Positions 1 to 6,030 of a DNA stretch of 15,016 nt are shown in pieces. Position 1 is the first letter of the stretch. The number at the start of each line of letters is the position of its first letter. Origin of the DNA: an uncultured Bacteroidales bacterium (GTDB taxonomy: Bacteria; Bacteroidota; Bacteroidia; Bacteroidales; UBA3663); assembly GCA_905236195.1 (NCBI GenBank), contig CAJOOX010000204.1, positions 1 through 15,016 on the forward strand, in the 5' to 3' direction. The position numbers and the translations under genes are program-made. The notes under the pieces are model-generated. The model did no database searches, was not told the origin of the DNA, and saw only the letters and a list, made by a program, of their open reading frames with translations.

Positions 1-2
1 AC

Positions 3-227
3 AGGCACTTTGAAGACGGAAAATGGCAAGATACTATGGAACAAATTGAGACGAAGTTGCAGGACCTATGCATGGGGGGCGTGCGGAATTTTGCAACACT
101 AAGCTTGTGTCACACAGGTTTATTTATGCGGCTGCTCCCTAAAGGCCGAGTCGGATTGTTTTGCGTCGGAATGCCGGAAATCTGCGAAGTCGGATTATTT
201 ATCCTTCCAGTCGCTGAATTTCCGTGA
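3..227 (+). CDS. Possible 3' end of an upstream gene (partial at the left edge), product unknown
   Basis: This frame is open from the window edge to a TGA at 225-227. The first ~22 codons (HFEDGKWQDTMEQIETKLQ...) are hydrophilic, look helical and resemble the C-terminal end of an ordinary protein. After about codon 24 the character changes: the remainder is Cys-, Gly- and Phe-rich and carries three GLF motifs 12-14 residues apart, which come from the degenerate nucleotide repeat beneath it. The true end may have been lost, so that translation now runs on into non-coding repeat. Alternatively a frameshift may lie at the G6 run at 74-79: frame 1 stops at 100-102. I do not recognise the family. 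An internal ATG at 36 could be called as a 63-aa ORF, but nothing supports it as a separate gene. Confidence 0.35.
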   Translation, partial: RHFEDGKWQDTMEQIETKLQDLCMGGVRNFATLSLCHTGLFMRLLPKGRVGLFCVGMPEICEVGLFILPVAEFP

Positions 228-248
228 ACCCAGTTTATTTCCGCCGGA
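117..248. repeat. Degenerate ~36-40 nt repeat, about four units
   Basis: A core of the form [TA]TT[AG]TTT recurs at 119, 155, 194 and 234, spaced 36, 39 and 40 nt. The core is usually preceded by GG or CAG and followed by a GC-rich block such as GCGTCGGA or CCGCCGGA (GTTTATTTATGCGG, GGATTGTTTTGCGTCGGA, GGATTATTTATCC, AGTTTATTTCCGCCGGA). The units are too diverged for a CRISPR array and the intervals between cores are not unique spacers of constant length. It looks like a decayed tandem or dispersed intergenic repeat. No function is assigned. Confidence 0.4.
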
Positions 249-414
249 GACGAATAGAATCGGTTCAGGAATCAGATTGAAATCTAGGGGACGGTTCTCT
301 GATTCTCTTTGCTCTGTCGGCCATGTATAATGAGCGAATTGCCACGAATTATCCATGAATTTTGCGGGAAAGTGCCGAAAAAGATATAAAAAAACATAAA
401 TTCAGGACAGACGC
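228..414. other. Spacer without a recognisable gene; one weak hairpin
   Basis: No convincing coding frame was found here. The only structure seen is an 8-bp inverted repeat, GAATCAGA (269-276) with TCTGATTC (298-305), enclosing a 21-nt loop. It has no T-run after it, so it is not a standard intrinsic terminator. CGGTTC occurs directly repeated at 261 and 292. The stretch becomes A-rich towards the promoter at 415-445. Confidence 0.4.
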
Positions 415-445
415 TTGCGTATGTGAAAAAAAATGTGTATCTTTG
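415..445 (+). promoter_or_regulatory. Bacteroidetes-type promoter for the S41 protease gene
   Basis: TTG at 415-417 is separated by 20 nt from TATCTTTG at 438-445. This matches the Bacteroidetes -33/-7 consensus (TTG, ~20 nt, TAnnTTTG). The predicted start of transcription is about 450, leaving a short leader of under 20 nt before the ATG at 468. There is no Shine-Dalgarno sequence, which is usual for this phylum. Confidence 0.7.
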
Positions 446-467
446 TCACCCATAAATCAGTAACATA

Positions 468-2069
468 ATGAGAAAAAATACTTGCGGGCCGGCCCGCATG
501 ATATGTGTGCTCCTTCTGGCCTTGACCTGCGTGTTGCAGGCCACCGCTCAAACACACCCCTCCCGTACCAACAAAGAACCACACCTCGACGCACAACAAT
601 ACATGGACATTCTGGGTCAGGCCATCACCCTGCTCCAGGAACGTTATGTGGACAGCATCAACTGGTCGAAGGCCCTCTCGGCGGGCCTCAACGCCGCCCT
701 CTACGAACTGGACCCCTACACAGAGTTCTACAGCGAGGACGACCAGAACGACTGGAAAACGATGACCACGGGCGAATACGGCGGCGTGGGCGCCCTCATC
801 CAGCAGCACGGCGACACGGTGGTGGTGGCCAACCCCTATGTGGGCAAACCGGCCCACAAGGCGGGACTGCGTGCGGGCGATGCCATCCTGAAGATCGGCG
901 AGGAGCCGATGTTGAAGAAAACGACCTCGCAGGTGAGCGACAAACTGCGCGGCGAGGCGGGCACCACCTTCCGGCTGACCTACCAGCGTCCCTTTGAGGA
1001 CACAGTGCGGACCGTGGAAATCAAACGACAGAAAATCACCCTCGATGCCGTCCCCTACTACGGCTGGCTGACCGACTCGATCGGCATCATCCAGCTGGAA
1101 CAGTTCACAGACAAGGCCTCGCTGGGAGTACAGAGTGCCCTGATTGACCTGCGTGCCGACAAGGCCCACACCCTGGCGGGCCTGGTGCTGGACCTGCGCA
1201 GCAACCCGGGCGGCCTGGTGGAAGAAGCTGTCAAGATTGTGTCGATGTTTGTGCCCAAGGGCAGTACCGTGGTGGAAACGAAGGCGAAACTGGCCCAATG
1301 GAACAGCACGTTCCGCACCAATACCCATCCCATCGAGCCCGACCTTCCGATAGTGGTTCTCGTGGACCGCGGTTCGGCCTCGGCCTCGGAGATTGTGAGC
1401 GGAGCCCTGCAGGACCTGGACCGCGCCGTCATCCTGGGCGAACGGACCTTCGGCAAGGGACTGGTGCAGAGTTCGGCCTCCCTCCCCTACAACACGCTCA
1501 TCAAATTCACCTCGGCCAAATACTACATCCCCTCGGGCCGCTGCATTCAGGCCATTGACTACAGCCACCGGAACGAAGACGGTTCGGTGGGCCGCATCCC
1601 TGACAGCCTGACCCACGTGTTCCACACAGCGAACGGACGCGAGGTGCGCGACGGCGGCGGCATCAAGCCCGACATGGAAGAGAAGCCCATGGTGATGTCG
1701 CACCTGCTGTGGTTCGCGATGCAGAAGAGCGCCATCTTCGACTATGCCACGCGCTACCGTCACTTCCACGACAGTATTCCGCCGGTGAAGGAGTTCAGCC
1801 TGACGGACGAAGACTACGCGGAGTTCAGCCAGTCGATGATGCGATGGGAAAAAGACTCGCTGCTCAAGGCCTACGACATCCGGCTGGCCCACGACCTGGA
1901 CAGCCTGCGCCAGGAAATGAGCGGAGCCCTGGAATGCGAAATCGCCCTGCGATACTACAACACTCCGGGCCGAACGGCCAAATACCTGGAAAGCGACCTG
2001 TGGGTCGAAAAGGCGAAGGAAACGTTACGCAACAGAAAGAAATACAAATCGATACTAAAGACCCACTAA
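468..2069 (+). CDS. Exported S41 family C-terminal processing peptidase (CtpA/Prc type)
   Basis: This is a 533-aa serine protease of the tail-specific/C-terminal processing family, which trims or degrades envelope proteins from their C termini. Residues 1-28 form a signal peptide (hydrophobic core MICVLLLALTCVLQA, then TAQ), so it should act in the periplasm. A PDZ domain spans about 100-185 (GEYGGVGA, then KAGLRAGDAILKIG). The S41 core follows at about 200-400, with VLDLRSNPGG at 240-249. The catalytic serine is S305 in GSASASEI and the lysine is K330 in TFGKGLVQ. The 25-residue Ser-Lys gap and Q334 match the CtpA/CtpB catalytic arrangement. A charged ~130-aa C-terminal extension follows, rich in Asp, Arg and Tyr. 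The ATG at 468 is well placed behind a TAnnTTTG promoter and gives a proper signal peptide. The gene is separated by 146 nt from the next one. The physiological substrate cannot be told. Confidence 0.93.
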   Translation: MRKNTCGPARMICVLLLALTCVLQATAQTHPSRTNKEPHLDAQQYMDILGQAITLLQERYVDSINWSKALSAGLNAALYELDPYTEFYSEDDQNDWKTMTTGEYGGVGALIQQHGDTVVVANPYVGKPAHKAGLRAGDAILKIGEEPMLKKTTSQVSDKLRGEAGTTFRLTYQRPFEDTVRTVEIKRQKITLDAVPYYGWLTDSIGIIQLEQFTDKASLGVQSALIDLRADKAHTLAGLVLDLRSNPGGLVEEAVKIVSMFVPKGSTVVETKAKLAQWNSTFRTNTHPIEPDLPIVVLVDRGSASASEIVSGALQDLDRAVILGERTFGKGLVQSSASLPYNTLIKFTSAKYYIPSGRCIQAIDYSHRNEDGSVGRIPDSLTHVFHTANGREVRDGGGIKPDMEEKPMVMSHLLWFAMQKSAIFDYATRYRHFHDSIPPVKEFSLTDEDYAEFSQSMMRWEKDSLLKAYDIRLAHDLDSLRQEMSGALECEIALRYYNTPGRTAKYLESDLWVEKAKETLRNRKKYKSILKTH

Positions 2070-2215
2070 ATCCCCCTTAAAAGGGGAACTTCCCAAACGG
2101 CACAGATTATTGAACAGAATACAGAATTTAAACATTAAACCAACGTTTTCGTTAAGCCAAAAGAGCAGAGCGATGCTTGCATCGGCTATGCCTTGGCGAG
2201 AAAACGAGCATAAAA
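2070..2215 (+). promoter_or_regulatory. 146-nt leader with two inverted repeats, upstream of the C1 peptidase gene
   Basis: Just after the S41 stop, CCCCT/AGGGG can form a 5-bp stem with loop TAAA (2073-2086). It has no T-tract, so it would be a weak terminator at best. Nearer the next gene, CGATGC-TT-GCATCG (2171-2184) is a perfect inverted repeat. AACG-TTTT-CGTT occurs at 2142-2153. No clean TAnnTTTG element is visible; TATGCCTTG at 2187-2195 is one base too long. Whether the C1 gene has its own promoter or is read through from the S41 gene is therefore open. Confidence 0.4.
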
Positions 2216-3451
2216 ATGAACAATAAAATGCAGAAAAAATTCATCCTCAGCGCCCTGATTGCGCTCACGGCCGCAAGCACCTTTGCCGCCGACAAGGACT
2301 CCACCGAAGGATTCCGTTTCACCACCGTTGACAGCGTGGCCATCACACCCGTCAAGAACCAGAAGAACGCCGGCACGTGCTGGAGCTACTCGGCCCTCGG
2401 TTTCCTGGAATCGGAGCTGATTCGCAAGACGGGCAAGGTGTACGACTTCTCGGAGATGTTTATCGTCTACAACACCTATATGGACCGTGCCGACAAGGCC
2501 GTGCGCATGCACGGCGACGTGAGCTTCTCGCAGGGAGGGTCGTTCTACGATGTCACCTACGGAATGGAGCACTTCGGACTGGTACCCGACGCAGAGATGC
2601 CCGCGGGCAAGATGTACGGCGACACACTCTCGAACCACAGCGAACTCTCGTCGCTGACCGACCCGCTGGTGAAGGCCGTTGCCAATAGCGACCGCAAACT
2701 GCAGTTCTCGCCCGACGGCACACCCCTGTGGAAGAAGGCGCTGGCCGGCATCTATGACGTCTATCTGGGCGTACGTCCCACGGATTTCACCTATGAGGGC
2801 AAGAAATACACACCCCAGTCGTTCTACAAATCGACCGGCCTGAATGCCAAGGACTATGTCTCGCTGACTTCGTTCACGCATCACCCCTACTCTGTGGGCG
2901 ACCACAAGGGCGAAGGCTTCATCATCGAAATCCAGGACAACTGGCGCTGGGCCTCTTCCATCAACGTGGAATTGGACGATTTCGTACAGATTATCGAAGA
3001 TGCCGTAAAGAACGGCTACACGGTAGCGTGGGGCTCGGACGTGAGCGAGGACGGCTTCACCCGCGACGGTCTGGCCGTCTATCCCGACATGACCGACAAG
3101 GCCTATGAGGAACTGGGTTCCGACCAGGCCAAGTGGCTCCGACTCACAAAGAACGAGAAGCGGGAGAAACTGACCGAGAAACCACTTCCCCAGAAAAAGG
3201 TGACCCCCGAGGAACGTCAGCGCGGATACGACAACTTCGAGACGACCGACGATCACGGTATGGTTATCTTCGGCATCGCCAAGGACCAGGAGGGCACTCC
3301 CTACTTCATGGTGAAGAACTCGTGGGGCAAAACAGGCAAATACAACGGCATCTGGTACGCCACCTACGAATTCGTGCGCGCCAAGACCATCAACTATGTA
3401 GTGAACCGCGAAGCCATCAGCAAGAAGCTCCGCGAGAAATACGGTATTTAA
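2216..3451 (+). CDS. Exported C1 family cysteine peptidase (bleomycin hydrolase/aminopeptidase C-like)
   Basis: This 411-aa papain-fold peptidase has the full active site: Q49 in KNQKNAGTCW (oxyanion hole), catalytic C55, H347 in DDHGMVI, and N368 in VKNSWGK. The wide Cys-His gap with a large insertion (about 150-335) and the spacing fit the C1B group (bleomycin hydrolase, PepC), which usually trims peptides from the N terminus. Unlike the classical cytoplasmic members, it begins with a signal peptide (MQKKFILSALIALTAASTFA, residues 5-24), so it probably works in the periplasm or outside the cell. ATG 2216 is preferred. An in-frame TTG further upstream would put 13 extra residues before the signal peptide, and ATG 2228 is an alternative that keeps the signal. 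The neighbouring S41 and S9 peptidases suggest a role in peptide breakdown, by association only. Confidence 0.9.
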   Translation: MNNKMQKKFILSALIALTAASTFAADKDSTEGFRFTTVDSVAITPVKNQKNAGTCWSYSALGFLESELIRKTGKVYDFSEMFIVYNTYMDRADKAVRMHGDVSFSQGGSFYDVTYGMEHFGLVPDAEMPAGKMYGDTLSNHSELSSLTDPLVKAVANSDRKLQFSPDGTPLWKKALAGIYDVYLGVRPTDFTYEGKKYTPQSFYKSTGLNAKDYVSLTSFTHHPYSVGDHKGEGFIIEIQDNWRWASSINVELDDFVQIIEDAVKNGYTVAWGSDVSEDGFTRDGLAVYPDMTDKAYEELGSDQAKWLRLTKNEKREKLTEKPLPQKKVTPEERQRGYDNFETTDDHGMVIFGIAKDQEGTPYFMVKNSWGKTGKYNGIWYATYEFVRAKTINYVVNREAISKKLREKYGI

Positions 3452-3453
3452 AA

Positions 3454-3480
3454 GTTTAGAGTTTAGAGTTTAGAGTTTAG
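3454..3480. repeat. GTTTAGA heptamer tandem repeat, 3.9 copies
   Basis: Three exact GTTTAGA units (3454, 3461, 3468) are followed by GTTTAG (3475-3480). They fill nearly all of the 36-nt gap between the C1 peptidase stop (3451) and the cysE start (3488). No promoter element is seen in the gap. Copy number could change by slippage and alter spacing or RNA structure ahead of cysE. Confidence 0.9.
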
Positions 3481-3487
3481 TGTCCAT

Positions 3488-4393
3488 ATGAATTTCTCTG
3501 AAACGGTCAAATCCCTGTCGTCACTCAACGATAGTTCGTTCTATCACTACGGTGTCGAATCCATCCCCTTCCCCTCGGTCATGGAGCTGAAGGAAATCGT
3601 TGAGATATGCCGCAGTCTTCTCTTTCCGGGTTATTTCGGCAAGAGCATCATCGACAAGGACGCCCTCCTCTATCATGTAGGCGCCAATGTTGACCGGCTG
3701 TACGAAAAAGTGGCCAAACAGATACTGGCCGGTCTGGCCTTCACGTCGGAGGACTGCGGCTGCTCGGAATGCCGGCAGATGCTGAACGAAGCGGCCCATG
3801 AGAAGTCGGCCGCCTTTATCGAGAGTCTGCCGCAACTGCGCGAACTCCTCGAGACGGACGTCGTGGCCCATTACCGCAACGACCCTGCTGCACACAATGC
3901 GGGCGAGGTGATACTCTGCTACCCCGGTCTCCGCGCCATCTGCAGCCACCGTCTGGCCCACCGTTTCTATGAACTGGACGTACCTCTCATTCCCCGCATC
4001 ATCTCGGAGATGGCGCACGGCGAAACGTGTATAGACATCCACCCGGCCGCCCAGATCGGCCACTCGTTCACGATAGACCACGGCACGGGCGTGGTGATCG
4101 GCGCCACCGCCATCCTCGGACACAATGTGACGCTCTATCAGGGCGTCACGCTGGGCGCCCGCAACTTCCCGCAGGAAGAAGACGGCTCGCTGGTGAAGGG
4201 CATCGCACGTCATCCCATTCTGGGAAACGGCGTGGTGGTGTATGCCAACGCCACGATTCTGGGACGTGTACGCATCGGCGACGATGCCGTAATCGGCGGT
4301 AACCTCTGGATTACGCACGACGTGGAGGCCGGCGCCAAAATGTTTTTCAAAAAGAAAGTGCTGGCCGAAGTTGACGGCGCACTGTTTATCTGA
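3488..4393 (+). CDS. cysE: Serine O-acetyltransferase
   Basis: This 301-aa enzyme makes O-acetylserine from L-serine and acetyl-CoA, the committed step of cysteine synthesis in the cytoplasm. The N-terminal helical domain covers about 1-175. The left-handed beta-helix of hexapeptide repeats follows (DIHPAAQIG, GVVIGATAILG, GRVRIGDDAVIGG). D183 in DIHP and H198 in DHGTG are spaced exactly as the catalytic Asp and His of E. coli CysE (D143, H158). It is longer than E. coli CysE, as is usual for the Bacteroidales version. A Cys cluster (C90, C92, C95, in DCGCSEC) lies in the N-terminal domain. The tail ends in FKKKVLAEVDGALFI and lacks an obvious C-terminal Ile-rich cysteine-synthase-docking extension apart from the final Ile. 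The start follows the heptamer repeat, and the next gene begins 5 nt after the stop. Confidence 0.93.
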   Translation: MNFSETVKSLSSLNDSSFYHYGVESIPFPSVMELKEIVEICRSLLFPGYFGKSIIDKDALLYHVGANVDRLYEKVAKQILAGLAFTSEDCGCSECRQMLNEAAHEKSAAFIESLPQLRELLETDVVAHYRNDPAAHNAGEVILCYPGLRAICSHRLAHRFYELDVPLIPRIISEMAHGETCIDIHPAAQIGHSFTIDHGTGVVIGATAILGHNVTLYQGVTLGARNFPQEEDGSLVKGIARHPILGNGVVVYANATILGRVRIGDDAVIGGNLWITHDVEAGAKMFFKKKVLAEVDGALFI

Positions 4394-4398
4394 TTTAT

Positions 4399-6030
4399 AT
4401 GGAAAAATTCAAAATCATCGCCAAAACCCTGACAGGTCTGGAAGAATTGCTTGCCGCCGAAGTGGAACGCCTGGGCGGCATCAATATCGGCATCGGTACC
4501 CGCATGGTGACCTATGTGGGCGACAAGGAACTGCTGTACAAAAGCTGTCTGTGGCTCCGCACAGCGCTGCGTGTGCTTAAACCCATAGAGACCTTCCAGG
4601 CCTCTGATCCGGACGAACTGTATGCCCGGGTGAAGGCCATCGACTGGTCGAAATACGTGGCCGAAGGACAGACCATCGCCATCGACGCCACCATCTTCAG
4701 CGATGCCTTCCGTCACTCGAAATATGCGGTTTACCGCACGAAAGACGCCATCTGCGACTGGTTCACGGAGCAGGGCTTGAAACGGCCCTCGGTGGCCGTT
4801 ACGGCAGCCGACGTCCAACTCAACATCCACATCTCGGAGACGGAGTGCACGATGTCGATGGATGCCTCGGGCGACCCCCTCTACAAACGCGGCTACCGCA
4901 CGGAAGGCGGTGAAGCGCCCATCAACGAAGTGCTGGCTGCAGGCATCCTGCTGAAGGCAGGTTGGGACGGAAGCCGCGACCTCATCGACCCGATGTGCGG
5001 TTCGGGCACCTTCCTGATCGAGGCTGCCCTGATAGCCACCAATACACCGGCGGGCATTTACCGCACCCGTTTCGGCTTCGAGACGTGGACGGTGGGCGAA
5101 CTCGCCTACGACAAGGAGATGTGGCAGGACCTCTACGAGGACGACAGCCTGGAGAAAGAATTCACGCTCCGAATCTACGGCAACGACATCTCGAAGGTGG
5201 CCATCGAACAGGCCACGGAGAACGTGAAGAAAGCCGGTCTCGGCAAGTACATCACCCTGGAGGTGAAAGACTTCGAGACCGTGGAGCAGGCACCCGCCGA
5301 GGGCTGCCTGATGGTATGCAACCCTCCATACGGCCGCAGACTGTTCACGGATATCCCGAATTTCTACCGCATGATCGGTTCGGTACTGAAGAAAGCCTAC
5401 CAGGGCTGCGAAGCCTGGATTATCTCGCTGGACGGCAAGTCGAAAGTGAAAGACCCCCGTTCGGGCGAATACATCGAAGCCGAGCCCTTCGACTTTATCG
5501 GCCTGAAGCCATCGATCAAGGACAGCCTCAACAACGGCGGCATCGTATGCCAGCTGCGCAAATACGAAATCTTTGCGGGCCGCTTCGACGATTTCCGTGC
5601 TGAAGGCAAAACGCTGGACAAGGAGAAGGCGGAAGACCGTACCGAAGGCAAGTACTCGCACCTGCGTAAAGACCGCAAATCCGCCCGGCCGGCAGGCAAG
5701 GGCACAAACCGCAGCGAAGGCAGGGACCGCAAACCCTTCGACAAGGACAGCAAGCCGCGCGAGCGCAAACCCTTCGACAAGGAGCGCAAAGCGTCCGACA
5801 GGAAACCCTACGAACGCAAGACCGGCGGCCCCATCAGCAAATATGACAAAGACGGCAACCTGAAGGACGAGAAGACACTCATGATGGAGCGTCTGGAACG
5901 CCGCGGTCATCAGCCACGCAAGTTCGACCCCAACCGTCCGATGTTCGGCGACAGGTTCGACGCCTCTCAGCATGTGCTCGACCTGACGCAACCCAAGGAT
6001 GCCCCCAAAGGAGAGACCCCTGATGAATAA
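4399..6030 (+). CDS. THUMP-domain class I SAM-dependent RNA methyltransferase (RlmL N-terminal-like)
   Basis: This 543-aa cytoplasmic enzyme probably methylates 23S rRNA. The N-terminal ferredoxin-like and THUMP region (about 1-155) binds RNA. The Rossmann-type methyltransferase domain covers about 160-390, with SAM motif I at DPMCGSGTF (197-205), an acidic motif in YGNDIS (260-265), and the catalytic NPPYG motif (308-312) typical of guanine-N2 methyltransferases. This matches the first half of E. coli RlmL (m2G2445 activity); the RlmK half is absent. Residues ~400-543 form a low-complexity tail rich in Lys, Arg and Asp, containing a 12-residue repeat (RKPFDK...), likely disordered and RNA-binding. 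The ATG lies 5 nt after cysE. The 3' end overlaps the next gene by 8 nt, suggesting coupled translation. The exact methylation site cannot be read from the sequence. Confidence 0.88.
   Translation: MEKFKIIAKTLTGLEELLAAEVERLGGINIGIGTRMVTYVGDKELLYKSCLWLRTALRVLKPIETFQASDPDELYARVKAIDWSKYVAEGQTIAIDATIFSDAFRHSKYAVYRTKDAICDWFTEQGLKRPSVAVTAADVQLNIHISETECTMSMDASGDPLYKRGYRTEGGEAPINEVLAAGILLKAGWDGSRDLIDPMCGSGTFLIEAALIATNTPAGIYRTRFGFETWTVGELAYDKEMWQDLYEDDSLEKEFTLRIYGNDISKVAIEQATENVKKAGLGKYITLEVKDFETVEQAPAEGCLMVCNPPYGRRLFTDIPNFYRMIGSVLKKAYQGCEAWIISLDGKSKVKDPRSGEYIEAEPFDFIGLKPSIKDSLNNGGIVCQLRKYEIFAGRFDDFRAEGKTLDKEKAEDRTEGKYSHLRKDRKSARPAGKGTNRSEGRDRKPFDKDSKPRERKPFDKERKASDRKPYERKTGGPISKYDKDGNLKDEKTLMMERLERRGHQPRKFDPNRPMFGDRFDASQHVLDLTQPKDAPKGETPDE
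5728..5818 (+). repeat. In-frame 36-bp tandem repeat in the methyltransferase tail
   Basis: A 20-nt block beginning CGCAAACCCTTCGACAAG is exact at 5728-5747 and at 5764-5783. A diverged third unit (AGGAAACCCTACGAACGCA) starts at 5800. The 36-nt period equals 12 codons and encodes RKPFDKDSKPRE, RKPFDKERKASD and RKPYERK. Unit changes would keep the frame. Confidence 0.85.
6007..6014 (+). promoter_or_regulatory. Shine-Dalgarno-like site deciding the DPP IV start
   Basis: AAAGGAGA ends 8 nt before ATG 6023, inside the coding end of the methyltransferase gene. Such sites are rare in this phylum and in this window. It favours ATG 6023 over an in-frame start at 5999, which would place eight non-hydrophobic residues ahead of the signal peptide. 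Confidence 0.5.

Noticed and set aside
36..227. Independent 63-aa small protein
   Set aside because: The frame is already open from the window edge, there is no promoter or ribosome site before ATG 36, and the second half reflects nucleotide repeats.
117..248. CRISPR array
   Set aside because: The repeats are short, diverged and unevenly spaced, and no cas genes are present.
402..1892. 496-codon open frame on the minus strand opposite the S41 protease gene
   Set aside because: It is a shadow of GC-rich codon use. The sequence is His/Val/Arg-rich with no domain, while the plus-strand protein has complete motifs.
2071..2087. Intrinsic terminator after the S41 gene
   Set aside because: The stem is only about 5 bp and no T-run follows it.
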